The notes under the pieces are model-generated. The model was given only the letters and a program-made list of their open reading frames with translations, was not told the DNA's origin and did not search any database. The translations under genes and the position numbers were made by a program. This document shows positions 1-8,154 of a stretch of 64,000 bases of DNA, piece after piece. Position 1 is the first letter of the stretch; each line of letters begins with the position of its first letter. Origin of the DNA: Idiomarina sp. (GTDB lineage Bacteria > Pseudomonadota > Gammaproteobacteria > Enterobacterales > Alteromonadaceae); NCBI GenBank assembly GCA_022565355.1, contig JAIUMU010000002.1, positions 1-64,000 of the forward strand. Reading direction: 5' to 3'.

Positions 1-3
1 ATT

Positions 4-79
4 TGGTGGATGGTACTGGGCTCGAACCAGTGACCCCCGCCTTGTAAGGGCGGTGCTCTCCCAGCTGAGCTAACCATCC
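4..79 (-). tRNA. tRNA-Val (anticodon UAC), distal copy
   Basis: The reverse complement folds into a full 76-nt cloverleaf: acceptor stem GGATGGT/ACCATCC, discriminator A, encoded CCA (4-6), GTTCGA T-loop, and a 7-nt anticodon loop CTTACAA giving UAC. It is identical to the copy at 147-222 and lies 67 bp downstream of it in the same transcript. Further tRNA genes may follow beyond the left edge. Confidence 0.96.
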
Positions 80-146
80 TGGGATACTACTTTTATACTA
101 TGCTGCAACCTTATACTGTAACCTTGCGCTAAAACCAGTAACGAAT

Positions 147-222
147 TGGTGGATGGTACTGGGCTCGAACCAGTGACCCCCGCCTTGTAAGGGCGGTGCT
201 CTCCCAGCTGAGCTAACCATCC
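147..222 (-). tRNA. tRNA-Val (anticodon UAC), promoter-proximal copy
   Basis: This has the same 76-nt cloverleaf as the distal copy, with encoded CCA at 147-149 and 5' end at 222. It is the first gene after a consensus sigma-70 promoter (248-275), so the two genes almost certainly form one operon. Confidence 0.96.
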
Positions 223-247
223 ACATTTCGCTGGGTTGCAGGCGGGT

Positions 248-275
248 ATTATAGGGATGCGGCTAAAGCTGTCAA
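248..275 (-). promoter_or_regulatory. Sigma-70 promoter of the tRNA-Val operon
   Basis: On the minus strand there is a perfect -35 TTGACA (270-275), a 16-bp spacer and a perfect -10 TATAAT (248-253), followed by a GC-rich discriminator. Strong -35/-10 boxes with a GC-rich start region are typical of stringently controlled stable-RNA promoters. The first tRNA begins about 25 bp downstream. Confidence 0.85.
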
Positions 276-380
276 CCGCAAATTTAAGCAATTTGTGCCA
301 ACTGCTGAAATTTAGCGCATTTTGTTTGCCAAATAACCGCGTTTAACACGCCACGCAGTTACTTTTTCCAGTATTACCCA

Positions 381-2408
381 TTACACATTCACTTTCAATT
401 GCTCACGCAAGGCATGAATCTCATCGCGAATCTTACCAGCTTTTTCGAACTCCAAGTCTTTCGCAGCTTGATACATGGCTTTTTCACGTACACTAATTTC
501 TTGCACAATCTCTTTCGGGTCACGGTATTCCGGTAAGCGAATACCAGCACCGGCAGCCGCAACACGCTCTTTATCACGTTTCCGTTTTTCTGCTGCCTTA
601 CCACCACCCAAATCCATTACATCGGTGATTTTCTTATTCAGGCCTTGCGGGGTAATACCGTGCTCTAGATTATAGGCTACCTGCTTGGCTCGGCGGCGAT
701 CGGTTTCATCCATCGCTCGCTGCATAGAGCCGGTAATGCGATCTGCATATAGAATTGCTTTACCATTCACGTTCCGTGCTGCTCGGCCTATCGTTTGAAT
801 CAAGGAACGCTCAGCACGCAAAAAGCCCTCTTTATCCGCATCAAGGATCGCCACTAACGATACCTCTGGCATATCTAAGCCTTCTCGCAATAAGTTGATA
901 CCAATCAGGGCATCAAACTCACCTAAACGTAAATCACGAATAATTTCCATGCGCTCTACGGTATCAATATCGGAATGCAAATAGCGCACACGAATGCCGT
1001 GCTCATCTAGGTAATCAGCCAAATCTTCGGCCATTCGTTTGGTAAGTGTAGTAACCAGAACGCGTTCATTACGGCTTGCGCGGTCACGGATCTCCGACAT
1101 CACGTCGTCCACTTGCGTGCCAACGGGGCGAATCTCAATTTCCGGATCAATCAAGCCGGTTGGCCGCACAACCTGCTCTACAAAATCATCACCACACTTC
1201 TCAATCTCATACTTACCAGGAGTTGCCGATACATAAATGGTTTGCGGCGATATCGCCTCAAACTCGTTGAACTTAAGCGGCCGATTATCCAGCGCCGAAG
1301 GCAAGCGGAAGCCATACCCTACGAGATTCTCTTTGCGAGAACGATCACCTTTGTACATGGCCCCTACTTGCGAAACCGTTACATGTGATTCATCAATAAT
1401 CAGCAAGGCATTATCGGGTAAGTAATCCATTAGCGTTGGCGGTGGCTCGCCAGGAGCACGGCCAGATAAATACCGTGAGTAATTCTCAATACCAGAGCAA
1501 TAACCCAACTCCAGCATCATTTCGATATCAAATTGGGTGCGCTCACGAATACGTTGTTCTTCAATCAGTTTATTTTCGCCCAAAAACTGCTCGCGCCGCT
1601 CTTTCAGCTCTTCTTTAATGTGCTCAATTGCTTCTACAATTTTTTCGCGAGGGGTTACATAGTGAGTTTTCGGATATACCGTATACCGTGCCAAATCGGC
1701 TTGTGTTACTTGGCCGGTAAGGGGTTCAAATAAGCTAATGCGTTCAACTTCATCATCAAACAGCTCAAGGCGCACCGCAACATCATCTGATTCTGCTGGG
1801 AATATATCGATCACTTCGCCGCGCACACGATAGGTGCCGCGGGTAAACGCATCATCGTTGCGCTTGTACTGCAAGGTAGCCAAAGTGCGCAGCACATCAC
1901 GCTGATCAATCATATCGCCACGGCGTAAATGCAGCATCATTTTCATATACGATTCAGGATCACCCAAACCATAGATTGCCGAAACCGATGCAATTAACAC
2001 TACATCACGGCGCTCCATAAGTGCCTTGGTGGCCGATAACCGCATTTGCTCAATGTGTTCGTTTATCGAGGCATCTTTTTCAATAAACGTATCCGTAGTG
2101 GGTACATAAGCTTCCGGCTGATAGTAATCGTAGTAAGAAACGAAATATTCCACCGCATTGTTCGGAAAGAACTCTTTCATTTCACCATACAGCTGGGCAG
2201 CAAGTGTTTTGTTGTGGGCTAAAATCAGTGTGGGCCGATTAGTAGTGGCAATTACATTTGCCATGGTAAAGGTTTTACCGGAACCCGTTACGCCCAACAA
2301 GGTTTGTTGCGCTAAGCCAGCTTCGAGGTTTTCAATCAGTTTCGCGATCGCTTTCGGCTGATCACCGGCTGGTTGATAATCAGAAACAAGCTGGAAATCA
2401 CGCGCCAT
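381..2408 (-). CDS. uvrB: Excinuclease ABC subunit UvrB
   Basis: UvrB is the damage-verifying helicase-like subunit of nucleotide excision repair. It is loaded by UvrA and recruits UvrC. The 675-residue product has the Walker A motif GVTGSGKT, the beta-hairpin motif [11 protein letters not shown] that clamps DNA, the DESH Walker B motif, helicase motifs near QTIGRAARN and a C-terminal UVR domain ([16 protein letters not shown]). E. coli UvrB has 673 residues. The reading frame is open 40 codons further upstream, but the ATG at 2408 is preceded by AAGGAG at ideal spacing and gives the family N-terminus [11 protein letters not shown]. The start lies inside the 3' end of the MATE gene (11-bp overlap), implying translational coupling. 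I found no LexA-like box directly upstream. Confidence 0.98.
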   Translation of the reverse strand: MARDFQLVSDYQPAGDQPKAIAKLIENLEAGLAQQTLLGVTGSGKTFTMANVIATTNRPTLILAHNKTLAAQLYGEMKEFFPNNAVEYFVSYYDYYQPEAYVPTTDTFIEKDASINEHIEQMRLSATKALMERRDVVLIASVSAIYGLGDPESYMKMMLHLRRGDMIDQRDVLRTLATLQYKRNDDAFTRGTYRVRGEVIDIFPAESDDVAVRLELFDDEVERISLFEPLTGQVTQADLARYTVYPKTHYVTPREKIVEAIEHIKEELKERREQFLGENKLIEEQRIRERTQFDIEMMLELGYCSGIENYSRYLSGRAPGEPPPTLMDYLPDNALLIIDESHVTVSQVGAMYKGDRSRKENLVGYGFRLPSALDNRPLKFNEFEAISPQTIYVSATPGKYEIEKCGDDFVEQVVRPTGLIDPEIEIRPVGTQVDDVMSEIRDRASRNERVLVTTLTKRMAEDLADYLDEHGIRVRYLHSDIDTVERMEIIRDLRLGEFDALIGINLLREGLDMPEVSLVAILDADKEGFLRAERSLIQTIGRAARNVNGKAILYADRITGSMQRAMDETDRRRAKQVAYNLEHGITPQGLNKKITDVMDLGGGKAAEKRKRDKERVAAAGAGIRLPEYRDPKEIVQEISVREKAMYQAAKDLEFEKAGKIRDEIHALREQLKVNV

Positions 2409-3840
2409 GTTGTTCTCCTTCAGGTTTTTGAGCATTCGCTTCGGCATTCTTTTGTAACCGAGCCGCAGTATGTTTATCAATAATGCCGGCTTGGCCATTG
2501 GTTTCTCGCATAAACCAACGATAAGCAATTACCGCAGTAATCACATTCGCGATCACCCCGCCGGCAAATAAGCCAGGTAAACCAAAGAATGTATTGCCTA
2601 ACCAAGAAAGCGGTACAAACATTACAAATAAGCGAATGATGCTCAGCCATAACGCCTGAATTGGCAAGTGCAGTGCATTCAATGACGAGTTGGTAAGAAT
2701 AATCCAACCCTGCAAACCATAGCCAATCGGCATAATCCACACGAACAATGCCAATACCCTAGCTACTTCGGCATCGCGTGCAAACGCTAACTGAATTACC
2801 GGCAGCAACGCTAACATACATAAGTACATTACCGCTTGCATCAGCAATACAAACCGCAACGCAGTTTTGTATGCTTCTTGTACGCGGCGAATTTTTCCGG
2901 CGCCAAAGTTTTGGCTAATGAAAGGTGGCAATGCCATTGAAAGCGCCAATATCACCACCGAAGCAATCGATTCTATGCGCGCCCCAGCACCGAAAGCGGC
3001 TACCGCGGGTGCTCCATGGGTTGCCACGATGGCCGTTAATATCCCCATGGCGATTGGTGTAAGCATATTCGCGCTGGCCGCAGGTAAACCAATCTTCAGT
3101 AACTGGCGCGCATATTTAATGAATTCTTTAACACTGGGCGGAATCGGATCAATTAACTTATTGCGCCACACCAACAAATAGATGATCGCAGCGAAACCAA
3201 TTAACCATGAGCCCACACTGGCATAGGCAGCGCCCTGCATGCCCATGGCTGGAATCGGCCCCCAGCCAAAAATCAAGATAGGATCAAGAATGGCGTTTGT
3301 TAAACCGCCAGCGGCCATTATCAATGAAGGTGTTTTGGTATCACCCGCAGCCCGCAGAATGCTATTACCCACCATGGGTAACACCAAGAAAACGGCGCCC
3401 GCAAACCAAATATTCATGTATTGATTAATCAGTGGCTGTATTTCTGCACTGGCACCGAGCATAGAAAAGATAGGCTGGGAAAATAGATAGCCAAATAGCG
3501 CCAATAAGGCCACCAAGGATGCAGCTAACCACAGTGCAGAGCTACCACAATGGCGCGCTTCTTCATAATCATCAGCACCCAGCTTCCGTGCGATTACCGC
3601 CGAGGTACCAATGCCCAAACCAATAGTTAAACTGATAATGGTAAAGGTAACCGGAAAGGTAAAACCGATCGCGGCGAGCGATTCAGTACCGAGCAAGCTA
3701 ATAAAAAAGGTATCAACAAGGTTAAAGCTGAGCAGCGTAAGCACACCGAATATCATCGGCCAGGTCATCGACCATAGCGTGCTCGGAATTGGCGCGTTGA
3801 GCATTTGTTCAGATTTAATTGATGCTGCAGACGAGCGCAT
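2398..3840 (-). CDS. MATE-family multidrug/Na+ antiporter
   Basis: This 480-residue inner-membrane protein has about 12 hydrophobic segments in two similar halves and belongs to the MATE (MatE/DinF/NorM) superfamily, which exports cationic drugs or metabolites in exchange for Na+ or H+. The N-terminal segment [20 protein letters not shown] matches the family start. A charged, Q/E-rich tail of about 35 residues follows the last helix. The ATG at 3840 has a GGAG-type ribosome site upstream; a second Met at codon 13 is possible. The gene overlaps uvrB by 11 bp and probably carries its promoter. A 20-bp palindrome (3859-3878) just upstream could be an operator. The substrate cannot be told from sequence. 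Confidence 0.9.
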   Translation of the reverse strand: MRSSAASIKSEQMLNAPIPSTLWSMTWPMIFGVLTLLSFNLVDTFFISLLGTESLAAIGFTFPVTFTIISLTIGLGIGTSAVIARKLGADDYEEARHCGSSALWLAASLVALLALFGYLFSQPIFSMLGASAEIQPLINQYMNIWFAGAVFLVLPMVGNSILRAAGDTKTPSLIMAAGGLTNAILDPILIFGWGPIPAMGMQGAAYASVGSWLIGFAAIIYLLVWRNKLIDPIPPSVKEFIKYARQLLKIGLPAASANMLTPIAMGILTAIVATHGAPAVAAFGAGARIESIASVVILALSMALPPFISQNFGAGKIRRVQEAYKTALRFVLLMQAVMYLCMLALLPVIQLAFARDAEVARVLALFVWIMPIGYGLQGWIILTNSSLNALHLPIQALWLSIIRLFVMFVPLSWLGNTFFGLPGLFAGGVIANVITAVIAYRWFMRETNGQAGIIDKHTAARLQKNAEANAQKPEGEQHGA

Positions 3841-3858
3841 TCCTACTCCACTTCATAA

Positions 3859-3878
3859 ATCGAGTAGGGCTACTCGAT
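3859..3878. promoter_or_regulatory. 20-bp perfect palindrome upstream of the MATE gene (operator candidate)
   Basis: ATCGAGTAG-GG-CTACTCGAT has perfect 9-bp arms around a 2-bp centre and lies 19 bp upstream of the MATE start codon. A partial half-site (CCTACTC) recurs at 3842-3848. A 2-nt centre does not suit an RNA hairpin loop, so a dimeric repressor site is the better guess. The regulator is unknown. Confidence 0.45.
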
Positions 3879-4045
3879 GTTTCTTAAAAAAAGAGCGCAC
3901 AGCATACCCTATTTTGCCGTTAAAAGCCATGTAACACGCGCTACCTTACTAGACATTTAGCACCATTCCACATATAGTTGTGGGCGATATTTTAAGCTCA
4001 ATAAACCCTTCAATTTCCTTTTAAATTTACGTTCATAGGTGCCGT

Positions 4046-5236
4046 GTGGATTACAAACTTTCCGAGCGCGTTAACGCAATAAAGCCCTCACCAACTCTCG
4101 CAGTAAGCCAGAAAGCGGCTGAACTAAAAGCAGCCGGTGCCGATGTGATTGGCTTGGGTGTTGGTGAGCCCGATTTCACCACACCTGAATTTATTTGCAC
4201 TGCTGCAAAGGCGGCCATTGATGCTGGCCACACCCGCTACACTGCTGTAGATGGGATTCCGGAATTAAAGCAAGCGGTATGCGATAAGTTTCTGCGCGAT
4301 AATCAACTTTCCTATGAACCGAACCAAATACTGGTATCTGCTGGCGGCAAGCACAGCATTTTCAATCTTCTTACTGCTTGGTTAGATGCGGGTGATGAAG
4401 TAGTAATTCCGGCACCATATTGGGTTTCATATCCGGATATGACCCTCTTAGTAGGCGCTACACCCTTAGTAATTGAAGCGGGGATTGAACAAGCGTACAA
4501 AATTACGGCTGAGCAACTCGATGCCGCCATTACTAGTAAAACAAAATTACTCTTTTTAAATAGCCCTTCCAACCCAACAGGTATGGCGTACACCGCGGAA
4601 GAATTGCAAAGCTTAGCGGCGGTTCTGCGCAAACATCCGCAGGTGCTGATTGCTACAGATGATATGTATGAACATATCTTGTGGACCAAAGAACCCTTTG
4701 TAAACCTACCAATGGTTGCCCCAGACCTCATAGATCGCACTGTGATCCTCTCTGGCGTATCCAAAGCATATGCCATGACAGGATGGCGCATTGGTTACGC
4801 AGCGGGCCCGCAGAAGCTCATTGCGGCAATGAAGAAAGTACAATCACAAAGCACCTCAAATCCGGCATCTATTTCTCAATATGCTGCGCTCGCCGCACTT
4901 ACCGGTGATCAAAGCTTTATTGGGGAAATGGTTACAGAATTCCGTGCTCGCCACGATACTTTGGTTGCTGAATTGAGCAAAATTCCTGGCCTTAAAGTAC
5001 GTGCTGGCGATGGCACCTTCTACACGTTCCCAAATATTGAGGGTTTAATGGCAGCAGTTGGTGTAGACACGGATATCGAACTGTGTGAAAAGCTTCTTAG
5101 CGAAGCCAATGTTGCTTTAGTACCGGGTTCTGCGTTCGGTGCGCCTGGCCATTTCCGCTTATCATTTGCGGCCAGCCGTGAGGTTCTGAGTGAAGCCGTG
5201 CAGCGCATTGCCAAGTTTGCCCAGCACTATGCATAA
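4046..5236 (+). CDS. PLP-dependent aspartate/aromatic aminotransferase (class I, type Ib)
   Basis: This 396-residue cytosolic fold-type I aminotransferase transfers amino groups between aspartate (or related amino acids) and 2-oxoglutarate. The N-terminus with SPTLAVSQKAAELKA and GVGEPDFTTPEF is typical of the Thermus/Rhizobium-type (Ib) aspartate aminotransferases rather than E. coli AspC. The cofactor lysine is in SGVSKAYAMTGWRIGY, and SPSNPTG and the C-terminal RLSFA arginine bind substrate. The start is GTG at 4046; no in-frame ATG gives the conserved N-terminus. It is divergent from the MATE gene, stands alone, and is followed by a strong terminator at 5325-5367. Exact substrate range is not visible. 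Confidence 0.93.
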   Translation: MDYKLSERVNAIKPSPTLAVSQKAAELKAAGADVIGLGVGEPDFTTPEFICTAAKAAIDAGHTRYTAVDGIPELKQAVCDKFLRDNQLSYEPNQILVSAGGKHSIFNLLTAWLDAGDEVVIPAPYWVSYPDMTLLVGATPLVIEAGIEQAYKITAEQLDAAITSKTKLLFLNSPSNPTGMAYTAEELQSLAAVLRKHPQVLIATDDMYEHILWTKEPFVNLPMVAPDLIDRTVILSGVSKAYAMTGWRIGYAAGPQKLIAAMKKVQSQSTSNPASISQYAALAALTGDQSFIGEMVTEFRARHDTLVAELSKIPGLKVRAGDGTFYTFPNIEGLMAAVGVDTDIELCEKLLSEANVALVPGSAFGAPGHFRLSFAASREVLSEAVQRIAKFAQHYA

Positions 5237-5324
5237 CGGCAACAAGCATGGCTAGAGAAACCATATAGGGTTGCTCTCCAAGCTCACTAACAACCCGATT
5301 AAAAGCGACTACAAACTTTGTATT

Positions 5325-5367
5325 AAATACCACGCTCAGTGCAACATTCTGAACGTGGTATTTTTTT
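5325..5367 (+). terminator. Rho-independent terminator after the aminotransferase gene
   Basis: The stem AAATACCACG(C)TCAG pairs with CTGA(A)CGTGGTATTT around a 9-nt loop, with one internal mismatch, and is followed by a run of seven T. It lies about 90 bp past the aminotransferase stop codon. Confidence 0.85.
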
Positions 5368-5502
5368 ATTTTACTAACTTGATTAGATTTGCCTAATGGA
5401 AGCAGTAAAAGTAGTTGTTTCTTTTGTAAAAACAAGTGCTTTTTGCGCTAACAAAAGGTGTCTGAAGTCAAGTTGTAATATTTTACAAATGGTATAGTTT
5501 CT

Positions 5503-5700
5503 GTGCAGGTTTGCGGTTACTACCATCGTAACTCTAGCAAAAACGGGCACTTACCTCGTTACTCTGACGAAAGTAATACACAATTATTTTCACTTACTGC
5601 TGAAATATTGCGCCGTAGCTGTGCAAAAACTCACCCAGATCTAAGCGCTACTTATAAAGCATTGATTTATAAGCAAAATAAAAAACGTGCCAATTTTTAA
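5503..5700 (+). CDS. Possible small hypothetical protein (65 aa)
   Basis: An open frame of 65 codons starts at a GTG and ends just before the DnaA-box cluster. The product is polar and basic at its C-terminus (ALIYKQNKKRANF), with no membrane segment or recognised motif. There is no clear ribosome site. A TATAGT -10-like box lies only a few bases before the GTG, so a leaderless or later start would be needed. I do not recognise a family. It could be chance in an AT-rich gap, but it is the only sizeable frame between 5237 and 6032. Confidence 0.3.
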   Translation: MQVCGYYHRNSSKNGHLPRYSDESNTQLFSLTAEILRRSCAKTHPDLSATYKALIYKQNKKRANF

Positions 5701-5751
5701 TCTAACGATAAAATCAGCTATAGCCCCTATAAAACAAGCTCGCCCACAGAG

Positions 5752-5833
5752 TTAACCACAAGGTTATCCACAGAAATAGTGGATAAGATCCTGTACGCCA
5801 CGAGTATCAAGCGATCATTGCAGTTGTGGATAA
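5752..5833. other. DnaA-box cluster in AT-rich intergenic DNA
   Basis: The 82-bp stretch contains two perfect DnaA boxes: TTATCCACA at 5764-5772 and its complement TGTGGATAA at 5825-5833. Two 8-of-9 matches are at 5752-5760 (TTAACCACA) and 5778-5786 (AGTGGATAA, inverted). Several GATC sites lie between them and AT-rich DNA flanks both sides. This looks like a DnaA-titrating or DnaA-reactivating locus (datA/DARS-like) or a secondary origin-like element. The genes usually next to oriC (dnaA, dnaN, mnmG) are absent here. Confidence 0.6.
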
Positions 5834-5985
5834 AATGTTAACGGGGGGAACCACATATTCTAGCTAAAAACTACTCTTTTCTTTAACTAATTAGTAGTAA
5901 CTGAACGAAGCACGATAAAATATGAACAACACGTTCAAAATCTATGCATTTGGCACAAAAACATGAATTTTATCGCTTTCATATA

Positions 5986-6014
5986 TTGACACTATCGCCC
6001 TAGCGCTTTAACAT
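5986..6014 (+). promoter_or_regulatory. Sigma-70 promoter of tRNA-Asn
   Basis: A perfect -35 TTGACA (5986-5991), a 17-bp spacer and -10 TAACAT (6009-6014) are followed by a GC-rich discriminator (CCGCCCCG) about 19 bp before the tRNA. Confidence 0.75.
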
Positions 6015-6032
6015 TCCGCCCCGTTAAGCGAT

Positions 6033-6109
6033 TCCCCAGTAGCTCAGTTGGTTAGAGCGGTGGACTGTTAATCCATGTGTCGTTGGTTCGAATCCAACCT
6101 GGGGAGCCA
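6033..6109 (+). tRNA. tRNA-Asn (anticodon GUU)
   Basis: The 77-nt cloverleaf has acceptor stem TCCCCAG/CTGGGGA, discriminator G, encoded CCA (6107-6109), anticodon loop CTGTTAA (GUU) and T-loop GTTCGAA. It is a single gene with its own promoter and no integrase or direct-repeat remnant next to it. Confidence 0.97.
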
Positions 6110-6192
6110 TTCTAAAGTTCCACTATCAAGTATACTTTCTTACCGCAGTTTTCTAGCGAATAGCGCTCATATTTTCCAATGAATACATTGCG

Positions 6193-6768
6193 TTACGGTA
6201 ATACAGCTACCACAAAGCCTGCGATCATGGTGCCCAAAATGGCGCCAGCAATCACATCACTCGGATAATGTACCCCAAGCGCAACACGTGAAATTGCCAC
6301 GCATGTAGCCCAACCGTAAAATACCGGTGCCCACACAGGGAAGCTTGCCACAACTAACGCAGCAAATAAGAACGCGGCCGTTGAATGGCCGGAAGGAAAG
6401 GAAAAGCGGTCTGCTGGCTTTAATACTGGCTTATATTTGCGTAATAAGATCGGCCGATCTCGCCGCAACAAATTCTTTAAACCAATAAACAGTGGAATCT
6501 CGATAGCAAATGCGAGTAGCGCTCGTTGAATAAATAAGATACTCCCCTCAATAGCGGCAATACCTGCAAACAGCGCGAACAACGCATAATACGGGCCATC
6601 ACCACTGCGCGATAGCCAGAATGCCAAACGGCTTTTCCGAAGTGCTCGCGTAGATTGAAACAGCCAATGAAACACTGCCTCATCTATTGCTCGCAAGCGT
6701 TTTAAAATCGATAGCAACCGAAGGCTCCTTACTACTAAAATTCGCCCGTGGGCATTTGTTCGAACCAT
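6193..6768 (-). CDS. PAP2-family membrane phosphatase
   Basis: This is a type 2 phosphatidic acid phosphatase-like inner-membrane enzyme of up to 191 residues, with 4-5 hydrophobic segments. The three signature motifs are present: KNLLRRDRP (KX6RP-like), PSGHS, and SRVALGVHYPSD (SRX5HXXXD) with the catalytic histidines. Such enzymes dephosphorylate undecaprenyl pyrophosphate or lipid phosphates on the periplasmic face. The ATG at 6768 has a poor ribosome site. An in-frame TTG at 6717 has AAGGAG seven bases upstream and would give a 174-residue protein starting at LSILKRL, so the true start may be there. Its substrate is not determinable from sequence. Confidence 0.88.
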   Translation of the reverse strand: MVRTNAHGRILVVRSLRLLSILKRLRAIDEAVFHWLFQSTRALRKSRLAFWLSRSGDGPYYALFALFAGIAAIEGSILFIQRALLAFAIEIPLFIGLKNLLRRDRPILLRKYKPVLKPADRFSFPSGHSTAAFLFAALVVASFPVWAPVFYGWATCVAISRVALGVHYPSDVIAGAILGTMIAGFVVAVLP

Positions 6769-6862
6769 GTATATTACTGCAAACCTTGGCTAGTGCCTAC
6801 ACAAGCACTCATGAAAATCGGTAGGTTGCTAGCAATTATCGAAAAAACCTACATTCTGTAAG

Positions 6863-6891
6863 TTGTTTCTGCGGCTTTAAACCCTGATAAT
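6863..6891 (+). promoter_or_regulatory. Putative promoter of the rsx operon
   Basis: TTGTTT (6863-6868), a 17-bp spacer and GATAAT (6886-6891) lie about 50 bp before the rsxA ATG. The -35 is weak and the -10 good. Confidence 0.5.
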
Positions 6892-6940
6892 AGCAGCACT
6901 AATTTCTGCACCACCGTACAGATACGCCTAAAGGTTGTAG

Positions 6941-7525
6941 ATGACTGAAATTCTCTTACTACTCGTAGCTACAGTACTAGTGAACAACTTTGTGTTAGTT
7001 CAGTTCCTTGGCCTATGCCCATTTATGGGCGTATCAAACAGGTTAGAAACTGCAATTGGCATGTCGTTGGCTACTACATTTGTGCTTACCCTTGCATCGG
7101 TGAGCAGCTATCTGGTGAATGAATATATCTTACAGCCCTTCAATTTGATGTCGCTGCGCACTCTTAGCTTTATTTTAGTTATTGCCGTGGTAGTGCAATT
7201 TACCGAAATGGTAGTGCACAAAACCAGCCCTACCCTGTACCGCTTATTGGGCATCTTTCTACCATTAATTACTACTAATTGCGCGGTGTTAGGTGTAGCG
7301 CTACTAAACGTAAACGAGCAGCATGATTTTATGCAATCCATTGTGTATGGTTTTGGCGCTGCGGCAGGTTTTTCCTTGGTATTAGTATTGTTTGCCGCCT
7401 TACGTGAACGTGTGGCCGCCGCTGATGTACCACAGCCCTTTAAAGGTGCCGCTATTGGTATGATTGTTGCGGGCTTAATGTCGCTTGCCTTTATGGGCTT
7501 TTCTGGCTTGGTGAGCGTATCATGA
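6941..7525 (+). CDS. rsxA: Electron transport complex subunit RsxA (RnfA)
   Basis: RsxA is an integral subunit of the Rsx/Rnf complex, which couples electron transfer between NADH and ferredoxin to ion movement. In E. coli it keeps SoxR reduced. The 194-residue protein is almost wholly hydrophobic with about six membrane spans. It has the family motifs [18 protein letters not shown] and the central [16 protein letters not shown], whose cysteines help hold a membrane [2Fe-2S] cluster with RsxE. It is the first gene of a complete, tightly packed operon and its stop overlaps the rsxB start by 4 bp. Confidence 0.97.
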   Translation: MTEILLLLVATVLVNNFVLVQFLGLCPFMGVSNRLETAIGMSLATTFVLTLASVSSYLVNEYILQPFNLMSLRTLSFILVIAVVVQFTEMVVHKTSPTLYRLLGIFLPLITTNCAVLGVALLNVNEQHDFMQSIVYGFGAAAGFSLVLVLFAALRERVAAADVPQPFKGAAIGMIVAGLMSLAFMGFSGLVSVS

Positions 7526-8154
7526 GCTGGATAATTGGTATTTCCGCATTAGCACTCATGGCCCTGATTGCCGGCCTTATTCTTGGCTTTGCCGCGATCC
7601 GCTTTCGGGTGGAAAGTGACCCTATCGTTGAGCAAATCGATAGTATTTTACCGCAAACCCAGTGTGGCCAATGCGGCTATCCAGGTTGTCGCCCATACGC
7701 AGAAGCGATAGCCAATGGCGATGAGTTAAATAAATGCCCTCCAGGTGGCCAAGCTACCATTGATAAGTTGGCGGATTTACTGGGGCGCGAAGCAAAACCC
7801 TTAGATGCCGCGCATGGTGAAGAAGATATTAAGAAGGTTGCGATAATCCGCGAAGACGAGTGTATTGGCTGTACCAAATGTATTCAGGCGTGTCCGGTAG
7901 ATGCCATTCTAGGAGCTACCAAGCAAATGCATACGGTAATCGCCGATGAATGCACGGGTTGCGATTTATGCGTAGAACCCTGCCCCGTAGATTGTATCGA
8001 TATGGTTCCAGTAGAGCCTAAGCCTGAACGCTGGAAGTGGCAGTTAGAGCAAATCCCCATTGTAGAAATGAATCACTTAGCTGAGCTTGGGCAAACTCAA
8101 GCTAATGGCAGCAACGAAGCAGAAACAACAAAACAGCAACAGGTGAATGGTTAA
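7522..8154 (+). CDS. rsxB: Electron transport complex subunit RsxB (RnfB), ferredoxin type
   Basis: This 210-residue subunit has one N-terminal membrane anchor (residues 1-25), then a four-cysteine cluster motif CGQCGYPGC plus a later Cys (about residues 50-75). Two 4Fe-4S ferredoxin motifs follow: [12 protein letters not shown] and [12 protein letters not shown]. It passes electrons from the RsxC side to the membrane subunits. The polar Q/N-rich tail after the last cluster is not conserved. ATGA overlaps join it to rsxA and rsxC, so the operon is translationally coupled. Confidence 0.97.
   Translation: MSWIIGISALALMALIAGLILGFAAIRFRVESDPIVEQIDSILPQTQCGQCGYPGCRPYAEAIANGDELNKCPPGGQATIDKLADLLGREAKPLDAAHGEEDIKKVAIIREDECIGCTKCIQACPVDAILGATKQMHTVIADECTGCDLCVEPCPVDCIDMVPVEPKPERWKWQLEQIPIVEMNHLAELGQTQANGSNEAETTKQQQVNG

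Noticed and set aside
70-291. 73-codon frame across the two tRNA-Val genes
   Set aside because: It covers tRNA sequence and the tRNA promoter; frames read through tRNA genes are common false calls.
2409-2530. LexA/SOS box for uvrB
   Set aside because: No CTGT-N8-ACAG-like sequence was found upstream of the uvrB start, which lies inside the preceding gene.
5473-5488. TyrR box
   Set aside because: TyrR sites are TGTAAA-N6-TTTACA; this motif has a 4-bp centre and lies downstream of the aminotransferase gene.
5752-5833. Chromosomal origin oriC
   Set aside because: DnaA boxes are present but dnaA, dnaN, mnmG, mioC and similar markers are not, and only about four boxes are seen; a datA/DARS-like role is the safer reading.
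6033-6109. tRNA-Asn as an integration site for a genomic island
   Set aside because: There is no integrase, no repeat of the tRNA 3' end nearby and the downstream genes are core genes.
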